This document shows positions 35,332-43,629 of a stretch of 64,000 nt of DNA, piece after piece. The notes under the pieces are model-generated. The model did no database searches and had not been told where the DNA came from. It saw nothing but the letters and a program-made list of their open reading frames with translations. The first letter of the stretch is position 1, and each line of letters starts with the position of its first letter. Source of the DNA: a virus; IMG/VR virus record IMGVR_UViG_3300034061_000981, positions 43,620 through 107,619 of that record, one strand, 5' to 3'. Made by a program: the position numbers and the translations under genes.

Positions 35332-35454
35332 ATGGAAATCTTACTTGATATTTTAGGATATGGTTTTATTGCTGTAGTTATCATTGGTGCATTATATATC
35401 TTTGTCAGATTATTGACAACAAGCCTTGATACATTAACCAAAAATGATGATTAA
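35332..35454 (+). CDS. Small single-pass membrane protein (40 aa)
   Basis: ATG at 35332, two bases after the VWA gene stop, with no clear ribosome site (translation re-initiation likely). The 40 residues have one hydrophobic helix (YGFIAVVIIGALYIFV) and a polar C-terminus (TKNDD). It overlaps the next gene by 11 bp. Function unknown; small phage membrane proteins often act in lysis timing or exclusion. Confidence 0.5.
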   Translation: MEILLDILGYGFIAVVIIGALYIFVRLLTTSLDTLTKNDD

Positions 35455-35704
35455 GTCTAGTGAGGAAATAATCATTTATGAATCACCGGATGGTGGCAAA
35501 ACAGTCTACTCCCGCAAGATGGGAGAGCCTCATAACTCTCGCACACTACATAGTGTAGACCCTGCTTGGCAAAAAGAACAAGAAATAAAGTTACGATGGG
35601 CTAATCTTAAAGAAGCCGTATATATGGCTGACAGTAACCCAACACTTAATGATGCAATAAGTAAAGTAGAAACATTATATGTCCTCCTCAAGAAAGAAAA
35701 CTAA
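35444..35704 (+). CDS. Small protein, unknown (86 aa)
   Basis: Starts at the first of two adjacent ATGs. The sequence has a beta-hairpin-like start (IIIYESPDGGKTVYSRKMG), then DPAWQKEQEIKLRWANLKEAV as a helix. I do not recognise a family. It is part of an overlapping run of four small genes (35444-36729). Confidence 0.5.
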   Translation: MMIKSSEEIIIYESPDGGKTVYSRKMGEPHNSRTLHSVDPAWQKEQEIKLRWANLKEAVYMADSNPTLNDAISKVETLYVLLKKEN

Positions 35705-36050
35705 ACACTATCTTGCAATGTGGGATATGCAGGGCCTTGAAAGTCTACACGATGTTGACTATCATATGGATAGGTACAATGAATGGGAGAGACAACAAGT
35801 TATTGCTATTCTTAAAGAAGAACAAATCCCAGCAAGACCCACAGGTATCCCATTACAAATGTTGCTCCTTCGTGCTAAGGTAAACAGTCAACGTGCGTAT
35901 GAGATTTATGAATTCAATAGTACTTTAAAGTATGACGAACTTAAGGAAGCGTTCAATGATAATCCACAACCTGTTGTTGAATGGATTAGAGAGAATGGTA
36001 AGAAAGTCTATAGTGACTATGTTAAACAAGAAAGAAAGATGATTGTATGA
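35679..36050 (+). CDS. Unknown phage protein (123 aa)
   Basis: 123 residues, overlapping the previous gene by 26 bp and the next by 4 bp. It is helical and basic, with HYLAMWDMQGLESLHDV, RYNEWERQQVIAILKEEQ, and a C-terminal VVEWIRENGKKVYSDYVKQE. No catalytic motif is visible. The tight packing suggests co-translation with its neighbours. Confidence 0.5.
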   Translation: MSSSRKKTKHYLAMWDMQGLESLHDVDYHMDRYNEWERQQVIAILKEEQIPARPTGIPLQMLLLRAKVNSQRAYEIYEFNSTLKYDELKEAFNDNPQPVVEWIRENGKKVYSDYVKQERKMIV

Positions 36051-36478
36051 TGTATATTGGTACAAGCCTTGGTCGTTGTTTACTTAGCTTGATGGCAGGT
36101 GAAGTGTCCGCAGATGAGGTTATGTTCATTGTAACTCGCACATTGTGTCCTGACTATGAATCCTTTATGCAAGTAGTAGAACAATATCACGCAGAGGGCA
36201 ATCCTCATGCTCTTAATCCTGCACAATATGGTTTAGGTGACTATGACTTTACTGAAGTAAAAAATCTAGCTACTAGATTATATTTCTCAGGTAGGATACA
36301 TCAACCTAGAGTATTTGATTATGAAGGCAGAACATCCGGTCATTATTTCCACTATGATCATCCTGCTAAATTAGGTAATGGGTTGTGGATGCAAGTTGTC
36401 CCTACTAATGACAATAGTACGCCTGCTGTAGTAGAAGCCTACGAAAAATACAAGATGTTGGATAATTTAACCAAATGA
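36047..36478 (+). CDS. Unknown protein (143 aa)
   Basis: 143 residues with features MSADEVMFIVTRTLC-like helix (SADEVMFIVTRTLCPDYESF), AEGNPHALNPAQYGLGDYDF, RLYFSGRIHQPRVF and GNGLWMQVVPT. The last segment looks like an enzyme-like beta region, but I do not recognise the family. It overlaps both neighbours by 4 bp. Confidence 0.5.
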   Translation: MMYIGTSLGRCLLSLMAGEVSADEVMFIVTRTLCPDYESFMQVVEQYHAEGNPHALNPAQYGLGDYDFTEVKNLATRLYFSGRIHQPRVFDYEGRTSGHYFHYDHPAKLGNGLWMQVVPTNDNSTPAVVEAYEKYKMLDNLTK

Positions 36479-36729
36479 CAGAATATCAGATTAATCCTAT
36501 TGGCTGGTTTAGCGAACGTGAATTAAAATACACACCCAAACACTTTGTTATATCTAAAACACGCTTAACTGATGAGGGTAAGATATGGATATTGAATAAA
36601 CTTAAGGGAAGGTTTTCTATTACATATATAGATGATGATACAGATGACTTTCTTGTATTTTATACAATGGGAAATCCTGCATTTGAAGATCCAAAAGAAG
36701 CAATTTTTTATGAATTGACTTGGTCTTGA
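36475..36729 (+). CDS. Small protein of the LRW-like family, outlier member (84 aa)
   Basis: 84 residues ending ...FEDPKEAIFYELTWS, close to the C-terminal pattern (e.da..F.LRWs) shared by the tandem small genes at 61576-62731. The middle WILNKLKGRFSITYIDDDTDDFLVF also fits that pattern of a W/G block and beta strands. Function unknown. Confidence 0.5.
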   Translation: MTEYQINPIGWFSERELKYTPKHFVISKTRLTDEGKIWILNKLKGRFSITYIDDDTDDFLVFYTMGNPAFEDPKEAIFYELTWS

Positions 36730-36760
36730 TGCCCAAAAACATTACTACATAAAAAATAAG

Positions 36761-36769
36761 TGGTATAAT
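36761..36769 (+). promoter_or_regulatory. Extended -10 promoter (TGGTATAAT)
   Basis: TATAAT at 36764-36769 preceded by TGG; no good -35. It is followed by a 40-base leader with AAGGAGAA before the ATG at 36810. Confidence 0.5.
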
Positions 36770-36809
36770 AAAAAGATATTAAATATCTATAACACTCAAG
36801 GAGAATATT

Positions 36810-37487
36810 ATGAGTTTTTTAAAACACGTCGGTAAACATGGTGATCGCAAGGTTGCAATCATATTCCGCGAAGTTCCAGGTGAACCACACATGTGTTTAG
36901 TAACATATACTGAAACACTTAACCAACATATCCATGACCCGCTTATCAAATGTATTGAAAGTGATATCGGACAACATGCAGAATCATTATCTGATGCGCT
37001 TAATCGCACATTGGGTATGGATGGTCAACCGATATTATTCACGTTACACCGTGAAGGTTTACTAAAGAAAGTACAAACAGAGAACATCGTTGTTACCCCC
37101 AATTCAAATACTAAAATTAAATTAAATGAACTTAATAAGATTTTAACTGAAATGAAACAAGGTGAAGATGCTGTTAAGCGTATGGCTGAATTAGATAAGA
37201 GCCGCGGCTTGCAGGATCCAGTTGATGTAGCACGTAGAGTACGTGAAAACAAAACACGTGATGCCAAAGTACCAGCAACAGTACCACTAACCGCATCTAC
37301 AAATGACGCATTGGGAGACAATGTTATAGCAAATAACTTAAGACAACAGGCTCAGAAAATGGAAACAGAAGCAAAAGGCCTACTAGCCGAATCTGCACGA
37401 TTAATGTCTGAAGCGGCATCAATGGATCCAGTCAAGCCGGTTGCAAAGAAAACAACTAAGGCAAAAAAAGCAAAAGTTAGTGCATAA
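36810..37487 (+). CDS. Conserved-type phage protein, unknown (225 aa)
   Basis: 225 residues. The N-terminal ~80 (KVAIIFREVPGEPHMCLVTY, IHDPLIKCIESDIGQHAESLSDAL) look like an alpha/beta domain; I associate similar N-termini with T4-like cyanophage proteins, without a function. The C-terminal ~100 residues are a helical, Ala- and Lys-rich tail (LRQQAQKMETEAKGLLAESA, KKTTKAKKAKV), coiled-coil-like and basic. Good ribosome site. A nucleoid- or virion-associated role is possible. Confidence 0.6.
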   Translation: MSFLKHVGKHGDRKVAIIFREVPGEPHMCLVTYTETLNQHIHDPLIKCIESDIGQHAESLSDALNRTLGMDGQPILFTLHREGLLKKVQTENIVVTPNSNTKIKLNELNKILTEMKQGEDAVKRMAELDKSRGLQDPVDVARRVRENKTRDAKVPATVPLTASTNDALGDNVIANNLRQQAQKMETEAKGLLAESARLMSEAASMDPVKPVAKKTTKAKKAKVSA

Positions 37488-37783
37488 TGAGTCCAGAGTT
37501 CATTGAGAAATGGGAACATATTCTTGAGGATGTTGAGAAAAACAAAATACCAGTACAGTTTATCAAAAAACTAATTGTTAAACTTCAAGGTAAGCGACAA
37601 CAAACTATTAATATTGAAAAATTCTTACAACAAGGATTAGAACCCGATCAAATAGAAGATGCAGTAAGTAGAAAACTTAATGAATTAGATGACCAAATTG
37701 TCAGTGTTGAGTTTATACTTAATGTGCAAAATATTGCCGACACGGTACAACCTGAAACAGATAGACTTTTAGGTAAACTTTAA
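37487..37783 (+). CDS. Unknown helical protein (98 aa)
   Basis: Starts at the A shared with the previous stop (TAATG), so co-translated with 36810-37487. 98 mainly helical residues (EKWEHILEDVEKNKIPVQFI, EPDQIEDAVSRKLNELDDQI) without recognised motif. A terminator follows. Confidence 0.55.
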   Translation: MSPEFIEKWEHILEDVEKNKIPVQFIKKLIVKLQGKRQQTINIEKFLQQGLEPDQIEDAVSRKLNELDDQIVSVEFILNVQNIADTVQPETDRLLGKL

Positions 37784-37789
37784 CAATCA

Positions 37790-37815
37790 AAAAGCCCTGA
37801 TCATTCGGGGCTTTT
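37790..37815 (+). terminator. Rho-independent terminator
   Basis: AAAAGCCC/GGGCTTTT (37790-37797, 37808-37815) with a 10-base loop; the T run belongs to the stem. It separates the small-gene cluster from thyA. Confidence 0.7.
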
Positions 37816-37824
37816 CTCATTACA

Positions 37825-37833
37825 TGATATAAT
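37825..37833 (+). promoter_or_regulatory. Extended -10 promoter for thyA, predicting a leaderless mRNA
   Basis: TGATATAAT: TG at 37825-37826, TATAAT at 37828-37833. Exactly six bases separate it from the thyA ATG at 37840, and there is no ribosome site. Confidence 0.65.
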
Positions 37834-37839
37834 ATAACT

Positions 37840-38739
37840 ATGAAACAATACTTAGATTTATTACAAGATATTTTAGATAACGGAGAACTTAAAGATGATA
37901 GAACTGGTGTTGGCACCTATAGTGTTTTTGGCCGTAATCTTCGCTTTGATTTGCGCCGAGGTTTTCCCGCCATCACTACTAAAAAACTTGCATGGAAGGC
38001 TTGCGTCGGTGAGCTTCTATGGTTTATTGAAGGCAGTAGTGATGAGCGTAGACTGGCAGAGATTACTCACGGTACATCAGAAGGAACGGTTACTATCTGG
38101 ACACCAAATGCGCTTGCACCGTATTGGAAACCGAAAGCAAAGTTCGAAGGCGATCTCGGTCGTGTCTACGGAGTTCAATGGCGTCACTGGAACAAAGACA
38201 CGGTTGAAAAAGACATGGGTCCAGCGCACAAAGGTGGCACAAGGCTTGCAGTAGATAGAACCGAAGTAGACCAATTGGCAAATCTCATTAAAGGATTAAA
38301 TGAAGATCCTAATGGGCGCAGACACATATTAAGTGCCTGGAACGTGAGTGAGTTAGACCAAATGGCATTGCCCCCTTGTCACGTTATGAGTCAATTCTAT
38401 GTCAACAAAAATAAAGAACTATCTTGCCATATGTATCAGCGTAGTGTTGATGTGTTCTTGGGTCTACCTTTTAACATTGCTTCTTATGCACTACTTACAC
38501 ATTTATTGGCACATCACTGTGGTCTAAAAGTAGGTGAGTTGATTATCAGTACAGGCGACACTCATATATATAAAGACCATGTTGAACAAGTCAAAGAACA
38601 ATTAACACGTGAACCATATCCATTGCCTACATTGATGTTAAATACACAAAAGAATAACATCTTTGAAATGACAATACAAGATATACATTTAGAAAACTAT
38701 ATAAGTCATGGCCCAATCAAAGCAAACATGGCAGTCTGA
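37840..38739 (+). CDS. thyA: Thymidylate synthase (ThyA)
   Basis: 299 residues. It converts dUMP to dTMP with methylene-tetrahydrofolate. Visible are the N-terminal DDRTGVGTYSVFG (phosphate-binding Arg), the WFIEGSSD helix, RVYGVQWRHW, the catalytic cysteine in LPPCHVMSQFYV, MYQRSVDVFLGLPFNIASYALL, and STGDTHIYKDH for dUMP binding. It is slightly longer than E. coli ThyA (264) because of an insert around residues 130-150. T4-like phages often carry this gene to supply DNA precursors. It seems to be read from a leaderless transcript and its end overlaps the next gene by 32 bp. Confidence 0.95.
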   Translation: MKQYLDLLQDILDNGELKDDRTGVGTYSVFGRNLRFDLRRGFPAITTKKLAWKACVGELLWFIEGSSDERRLAEITHGTSEGTVTIWTPNALAPYWKPKAKFEGDLGRVYGVQWRHWNKDTVEKDMGPAHKGGTRLAVDRTEVDQLANLIKGLNEDPNGRRHILSAWNVSELDQMALPPCHVMSQFYVNKNKELSCHMYQRSVDVFLGLPFNIASYALLTHLLAHHCGLKVGELIISTGDTHIYKDHVEQVKEQLTREPYPLPTLMLNTQKNNIFEMTIQDIHLENYISHGPIKANMAV

Positions 38740-39043
38740 TACTGCTACAATAAACAAACCCAAATATAAAATTGGTATGGATAAAGATGGTAATGAAGTT
38801 ATAACGACCAACTATCTAGTTCATACAATAAAGATGGGTGACGTTGAAGATCCTGATCTATTTGTAGCAGAACCAATATGGAAATGGCAACAAACAGAAG
38901 CCGGTCAATGGATAATGGAAAATGCAATAGATAGGCCTAGTTGGCATCGACACATAGATCATGCATCATATGGATATATCTACGCAATCAGAGCAGATTT
39001 GACACCAGAACAATTAACATATTATAAGTTGAAATTCGAATGA
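38708..39043 (+). CDS. Unknown phage protein (111 aa)
   Basis: 111 residues. The N-terminal 12 residues overlap thyA. The sequence has IGMDKDGNEVITTNYLVHTI, then WKWQQTEAGQWIMENAIDRPSWHRHIDH and YIYAIRADLTPEQLTYYKLKF. The Trp- and His-rich middle looks structured, but no family is recognised. It is coupled to the epimerase gene by a 4-bp overlap. Confidence 0.55.
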   Translation: MAQSKQTWQSDTATINKPKYKIGMDKDGNEVITTNYLVHTIKMGDVEDPDLFVAEPIWKWQQTEAGQWIMENAIDRPSWHRHIDHASYGYIYAIRADLTPEQLTYYKLKFE

Positions 39044-40008
39044 AAATATTAGTAACAGGTGGTCTCGGCCTTATCGGACATCATGTAGTTAATAAATTAG
39101 AATCATTGGGGCACGATGTTGTCATTACTGACACTCGCACTACCTATGGAATTATCCCACAAGATGAAATTGATTACCTAATGACTGAACGTCTTAAGAA
39201 GATTAAGACAGAACAAATATACAATATTGATATAAGCAATGGCGATAGTATTGATTGGTTGATACAAAAGCATCAGCCTGCAATTATTATTCACATGGCT
39301 AGCTTCCCTCGTCAGAAAGTTGTTAACGCTAATCCAGCAATGGGTGCAAGAACAATGATGGAAGGATTAATGAATCTATGTGAATCAGCAAAGAGTCACA
39401 AAGTATCTAAGTTCTTGTATATTAGTAGTTCAATGGTATATGGTGACTTTACTGACGATGTAGTTGAAGATTATAACTGTAAACCACAAGGTCAGTATGG
39501 TATTATGAAATTATCAGGTGAGCATATTGTTAAAGACTACAGCCGTCGCAATTGTTTCAGTCATACTATCATTCGTCCAAGTGCAGTATACGGTCCATTA
39601 GATGTTGAGGATCGTGTTATTGCTAAGTTTATGTTAACTGCTATGCGTGATGGCACTCTTAAAGTTAATGGTGCAAGTGAGACACTAGACTTTACATATG
39701 TAGAAGATGCGGCAGATGGTATTGTTGCAGCCGCACTAAGTAATAATACTAATAATAAAACATACAATATTACAAAGAGCCATAGTCGTAGTTTGTTAGA
39801 TGCCGCAAACTTAGCAGTTAAGATTGCTGGCAAAGGCTCTATTGAAGTTAAAGACAAAGACGCAGACTTCCCAAGTCGAGGCGCATTAAACATTGATGCG
39901 GCACGTAGAGACTTTGGATATGATCCTAGGGTAGATGTAGAAGAAGGCTTTCAAAAGTATTATGAGTGGCTTAGTAGTTCCCCATTTTGGTCTAGCAAGA
40001 CAGTATAA
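39040..40008 (+). CDS. NAD-dependent nucleotide-sugar epimerase/dehydratase
   Basis: 322 residues, extended SDR family. N-terminal VTGGLGLIGHHVV binds NAD; the catalytic region has ISSSMVYGD (Ser) and QYGIMKLSGEH (YxxxK); SAVYGPLDVEDRVI, LDFTYVEDAADGI and GYDPRVDVEEGFQKYYEWL close the substrate domain. It is closest in style to UDP-glucose 4-epimerases or UDP-glucuronate decarboxylases; exact substrate not readable. With the DegT aminotransferase that overlaps it by 47 bp, it could make an amino sugar. Confidence 0.75.
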   Translation: MKILVTGGLGLIGHHVVNKLESLGHDVVITDTRTTYGIIPQDEIDYLMTERLKKIKTEQIYNIDISNGDSIDWLIQKHQPAIIIHMASFPRQKVVNANPAMGARTMMEGLMNLCESAKSHKVSKFLYISSSMVYGDFTDDVVEDYNCKPQGQYGIMKLSGEHIVKDYSRRNCFSHTIIRPSAVYGPLDVEDRVIAKFMLTAMRDGTLKVNGASETLDFTYVEDAADGIVAAALSNNTNNKTYNITKSHSRSLLDAANLAVKIAGKGSIEVKDKDADFPSRGALNIDAARRDFGYDPRVDVEEGFQKYYEWLSSSPFWSSKTV

Positions 40009-41047
40009 GAACATCGGTGAAGAGTTGCTTGATGCAACTCACCGTGCCCTTAAAGACGGACAACTTGTGGGTGGACATTATACCCGCTCGTTTGAAGAAT
40101 GGTTGAAGCATCGTACTAAAACAAAGTATGCTGTTACTGTTCATAGTGGTACACAAGCATTAGAAATTATTGCACGATGGAAAAAGATTAAACATATTGA
40201 ATCTGGATTACAAGGTAACCCAATCATACATATACCTAATCTAACGTACCCTGCAACATTAAATAGTTTTCTATCTGCGGGTTGGGATGTTAACCTAGTT
40301 GATACAGACAAAAATGGTATCTTTGATTTTGATACAAAAATCGATGAGTCTTCCGGCACGTATGATTGTTTAATGGGCTTTGCTGGTCGCAAACCCTGGC
40401 CAAGTGCTAGTTATTCAAATGCATTTGGAGTGATAGTTGATGGTGCACAACATTGGTTAGTATCTGATGGTGATGTTGGGTCTGGCATGTCAATCAGTTT
40501 TGACCCTACAAAGAATTTACCTAGCTCAGGTAACGGTGGTGCAATTGTAACCAACAATGAACAACTATATCTATATGCAGTAAAATATAAAGATAACAAC
40601 AAACCCTATTTCCATGATGTTGGGACTAACACAAAGATGAGTGAGCAGGATTGTGCCCAAATATTAGTCAGAGCAAAGTACATTGATGAATGGCAAAAGC
40701 GCAGAAGTGAGATAGCAAAGTATTGGTGTGACAAGTTTAGAGAATTACCGTTAACTTGTTTAAGTGATACCAAAGATCCTCATGCACATCAAAAATTTGT
40801 AATGTATTTACCTGATCGTAACTCGCTACATACTCATTTATTAACGAATGGTATTGATAGTAAAGTACATTATGAATATGTTATCGGTGACTTACCTACA
40901 GCAAAAAGTTTATCAAAGCCAGATATGCTAAGTACAAGTGTGATGTTAAGTCGCGGTGTGATTAGTTTACCTATGTATCCTGAACTTACGGATGTTGAAG
41001 TAAACTATATTTCTGAAAAAGTAAAGTTATTTTTTGATAACATTTAG
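39962..41047 (+). CDS. DegT/DnrJ/EryC1 family sugar aminotransferase
   Basis: 361 residues, full family length. VTVHSGTQALEII holds the PLP phosphate-binding turn, IVDGAQHW the cofactor Asp (D160) and following His, and MSISFDPTKNLPSSGNGGAIV the Schiff-base lysine K184. These PLP enzymes aminate keto sugars using glutamate or glutamine. It overlaps the epimerase upstream by 47 bp in another frame and converges with the minus-strand radical SAM gene, sharing 21 bp at the 3' ends. A short relative is at 15975. Confidence 0.8.
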   Translation: MSGLVVPHFGLARQYKNIGEELLDATHRALKDGQLVGGHYTRSFEEWLKHRTKTKYAVTVHSGTQALEIIARWKKIKHIESGLQGNPIIHIPNLTYPATLNSFLSAGWDVNLVDTDKNGIFDFDTKIDESSGTYDCLMGFAGRKPWPSASYSNAFGVIVDGAQHWLVSDGDVGSGMSISFDPTKNLPSSGNGGAIVTNNEQLYLYAVKYKDNNKPYFHDVGTNTKMSEQDCAQILVRAKYIDEWQKRRSEIAKYWCDKFRELPLTCLSDTKDPHAHQKFVMYLPDRNSLHTHLLTNGIDSKVHYEYVIGDLPTAKSLSKPDMLSTSVMLSRGVISLPMYPELTDVEVNYISEKVKLFFDNI

Positions 41048-42007
41048 AAATGGCGATGATTTAGTTTCAAAAAATTCACCACCACATACGCATATTCTTT
41101 TAGTACAAGTCACTGGAGTAGTAATTGGATTAAAATCATCATAAATTGATGACACATTGCCTCCTACTCCACATCTACCCCGTTGTATTTTATCAACAAG
41201 AATGACTAAACGTTCTATTCCAATATCACATTTCCATCCTAGAAATTTATTTTGACCTCTAACAAGAATTTCTTGCGGGTCATACAATTTTTCAACTGAA
41301 CCATCATCATAAAATAAATTTCCATAATGCTCAAAATTATTAATTTTAGATTTTTTCTTTTTTGTACTTGATAATTTTCCATCTTTTATTCTTGATTGTT
41401 GTAATATCTCGGTTTGGTCATCATCATAATTATTAAGAATAGGTCCGTGTATCTTTTTTAGATGACATGGGATGCCCACTTTTTCTGCAACATAGTTGAA
41501 TTTTTTTAAATTATCTTCAAAATCTATGTCTGTGCATGTAAAAAATATTAATCCATCTATCTCGGTGTCATGGATAGTATTCACTATTTCTACAAACTTA
41601 TCAACATCTTTAACTTGAGAATTATGGAATGTAAAATAAATGTTATCTATAACTGGAACTTTAAGAAATTCGTCCCACCAACGCAGTGTTCTACTACCAT
41701 TTGTGAACATTGAAATGTAATGGTTTTCATTTTTTTGTTTTATGTAGGCAAATAACTCATGTAAATGAGGATACAACGTAGGTTCTCCTCCAGTAAAATT
41801 AAATAGAATTTTCTCACCGGCATATAATTCACATAATTTATCCACTACATTTTTGTTAATCTGAATGTCAATAAATGGTGAAGAACCATCTTTTTCTGCA
41901 GGATAACAATAGTCGCAATTGTAATTACAAACATTACTTAATTTCCAAGCAATTCTTTTAAAAGGTTCTGGTTTGACTTCTTCAATTTTTATCAGTATTT
42001 TAGACAT
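41027..42007 (-). CDS. Radical SAM protein with cysteine-rich C-terminus
   Basis: 326 residues and the only well-supported minus-strand gene here. LSNVCNYNCDYCYP gives the cluster motif (C27, C31, C34), then FNFTGGEPTLYPHL and ISMFTNGSR follow the barrel order of the family. The tail has GWKC, RGRCGVGG and TCTKRICVCGG, likely ligands of an extra cluster. It is homologous to the partial protein at 1-453. CTAAATA lies four bases upstream of its ATG on the minus strand, similar to late motifs on the plus strand. Peptide or sugar modification is possible; the substrate is unknown. Confidence 0.75.
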   Translation of the reverse strand: MSKILIKIEEVKPEPFKRIAWKLSNVCNYNCDYCYPAEKDGSSPFIDIQINKNVVDKLCELYAGEKILFNFTGGEPTLYPHLHELFAYIKQKNENHYISMFTNGSRTLRWWDEFLKVPVIDNIYFTFHNSQVKDVDKFVEIVNTIHDTEIDGLIFFTCTDIDFEDNLKKFNYVAEKVGIPCHLKKIHGPILNNYDDDQTEILQQSRIKDGKLSSTKKKKSKINNFEHYGNLFYDDGSVEKLYDPQEILVRGQNKFLGWKCDIGIERLVILVDKIQRGRCGVGGNVSSIYDDFNPITTPVTCTKRICVCGGEFFETKSSPFLNVIKK

Positions 42008-42035
42008 AAAGTATTTAGTTTAACAACTCAGAATG

Positions 42036-42042
42036 ATAAATA
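42036..42042 (+). promoter_or_regulatory. Late-promoter motif ATAAATA, lysis region
   Basis: ATAAATA ends five bases before the ATG at 42048 and lies inside the first codons of a longer reading frame that starts at 42033. If it is a T4-type late promoter, translation begins at 42048 on a leaderless or near-leaderless mRNA. Confidence 0.5.
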
Positions 42043-42047
42043 ACGTT

Positions 42048-42551
42048 ATGTGGATACTATCAATACTACCAGAAGCCGCAATACATATAATCTTTGGATT
42101 AGGTATTTTGGGCACAATAGCAGGATTCGTCCTAGGATTCATTCCCTTCATCAAAACATATAAACTAGCAATACAAATTATCAGTATTCTTGTCTTAGTC
42201 TTAGGTGTTTATCTTGAGGGCGGTTTAGCCGACTACAAAGAGTGGGAACTCAGAGTCAAAGAAATGGAAGCTAAAGTCGCACAAGCTGAAGCACAATCTG
42301 CTAATAAAAATGTAGAGATACAGGAAAAAGTTGTAGAAAACACTAAAGTGATCCGTGAAAGGGGTCGTGATATTATCAAGTATGTTGATAGATGGAATAC
42401 AAAAGAAATAGTTAAAGAAGTAGAAGGACCTGAAAGAATTAGGAGAGAAGAAGTAATCAAGTATATTGAAAACTGCCCTGTACCTAAAGAAATGATAAAC
42501 ATACATAATCAGGCAGCAGAATTAAATAAGGCAGCGGAGACAAAGAAATGA
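42048..42551 (+). CDS. Membrane protein with coiled coil, candidate inner-membrane spanin
   Basis: 167 residues from ATG 42048, chosen because the late motif sits between this codon and an earlier in-frame ATG (42033) that has no ribosome site. Two hydrophobic helices (AAIHIIFGLGILGTIAGFV and LAIQIISILVLVLGVYL) are followed by a long charged helix (ELRVKEMEAKVAQAEAQSAN, then RERGRDIIKYVDRW). The lipoprotein gene overlapping it downstream fits a spanin pair (Rz/Rz1-like), though Rz proteins normally have one helix. A holin is the alternative. Confidence 0.45.
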   Translation: MWILSILPEAAIHIIFGLGILGTIAGFVLGFIPFIKTYKLAIQIISILVLVLGVYLEGGLADYKEWELRVKEMEAKVAQAEAQSANKNVEIQEKVVENTKVIRERGRDIIKYVDRWNTKEIVKEVEGPERIRREEVIKYIENCPVPKEMINIHNQAAELNKAAETKK

Positions 42552-42811
42552 GATATCTCTTAATTGCTCTATTATTAGCTGGATGCTCCACTACAGTTCC
42601 TGTTACTCAAAAGTTTCCTAATGCTACTCCTGAACTAATGAAGAAGTGTGAAGACCTCAAAAAGATTGAGGGTGACAAGGTAGCTATTACTGAAATGATG
42701 AAAGTCGTTGTTCACAACTATTCATTGTATTGGGAATGTAGTGCTAAAGTAGATGGATGGCAAGATTGGTATAACGCACAAAAGAAGATTTATGATGGTA
42801 TCGCAAAATAA
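42548..42811 (+). CDS. Small lipoprotein, candidate outer-membrane spanin (Rz1-like)
   Basis: 87 residues. Signal MRYLLIALLLAGC has a lipobox (LLAGC, lipidated Cys13), then STTVPVTQKFPNATPELMKKCEDL. The VPV..kFP...pelm..C pattern is like Rz1-type lipoproteins. It starts 4 bp inside the membrane/coiled-coil gene, as expected for an inner/outer spanin pair that fuses the two membranes at lysis. No endolysin or holin is identified nearby. Confidence 0.5.
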   Translation: MRYLLIALLLAGCSTTVPVTQKFPNATPELMKKCEDLKKIEGDKVAITEMMKVVVHNYSLYWECSAKVDGWQDWYNAQKKIYDGIAK

Positions 42812-43067
42812 TAGTATATTATTAGCACTATGCTTATTGTTGACGGGATGTGCTAGCACAGACCATTATAGCACTTATGTAGAAGCGCAAAAGTCACTAA
42901 GTAGAGATGCTACAGTAGCAGAAGCCGCACGTATTGCAGCCTTAACCGAAATGGTTAAGAGTTCAGACAATGAAGTAAAGATACAGGCTATCAGAGCATT
43001 ACAAGAAATCCAACGCAGTAAGCGTCAAGTTATCATACAGCAACCCAAAGGTCTGTTTGGTAACTGA
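42792..43067 (+). CDS. Second small lipoprotein (91 aa)
   Basis: Starts inside the end of the previous lipoprotein gene at the first of two adjacent ATGs. MMVSQNNSILLALCLLLTGC gives a signal with lipobox LLTGC; the mature part (ASTDHYSTYVEAQKSLSRDA, then helix-forming EAARIAALTEMVKSSDNEVK) is alpha-helical. An extra envelope lipoprotein in a lysis-like cluster; its own role is unknown. The late motif for the next gene overlaps its stop codon. Confidence 0.55.
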   Translation: MMVSQNNSILLALCLLLTGCASTDHYSTYVEAQKSLSRDATVAEAARIAALTEMVKSSDNEVKIQAIRALQEIQRSKRQVIIQQPKGLFGN

Positions 43068-43073
43068 TAAATA
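43067..43073 (+). promoter_or_regulatory. Late-promoter motif ATAAATA
   Basis: ATAAATA 22 bases before the ATG of the structural gene at 43096; the leader contains AGGA seven bases before the start. Confidence 0.5.
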
Positions 43074-43095
43074 CTATATAGGCTAGGATTTACAA

Positions 43096-43629
43096 ATGAC
43101 ACAAGAAATTATCAATATTGGCGCGGCGCCTAATGATGGCGAAGGTGATCCGTTACGAACGGCTTTCCAGAAGATTAATAATAACTTTACGCAATTATAT
43201 AGCACTGGTGTATTTACATATGATGCATACTCATTTGGGGATACTGCTGGTCAAGTCATATTTGAAACTCCTGCTAACTTATTTACACAAGGTAATTTTC
43301 AAATTAATTCAAATAATCCAGACACCGATGATAGTCAAAACATTACATTAACTGTTAGTATTTCTAATGATATTACTGATGTTAAATGGTCAGGACATAG
43401 TACGTTATTTTTCAATGGCCCAGTTACTAGATATAATGTAGATTTAGTAAGTGGAAACGTTCGTATATTAGTAAATCCTTTAGTAGATGAGACTCTATAT
43501 CATTTTATTTCCGCACAAATTTCGTTCAACAATAATGTTCCTGGTATGGAACTTGCACTTGAGGGATTATCAGATGATATATTAGGTACAGAAAATCTAA
43601 TTCCTATAACAACAGAACAATCGGCATGA
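43096..43629 (+). CDS. Virion structural protein (tail/fiber-associated type)
   Basis: 177 residues. The N-terminus INIGAAPNDGEGDPLRTAF, then QKINNNFTQLY, is a motif I associate with structural proteins of T4-like marine phages, where it often starts fibre or neck proteins. The rest is rich in beta strands (FQINSNNPDTDDSQNITLTV, VRILVNPLVDETLYHF). It is preceded by a late-promoter motif. Exact place in the virion unknown. Confidence 0.6.
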   Translation: MTQEIINIGAAPNDGEGDPLRTAFQKINNNFTQLYSTGVFTYDAYSFGDTAGQVIFETPANLFTQGNFQINSNNPDTDDSQNITLTVSISNDITDVKWSGHSTLFFNGPVTRYNVDLVSGNVRILVNPLVDETLYHFISAQISFNNNVPGMELALEGLSDDILGTENLIPITTEQSA

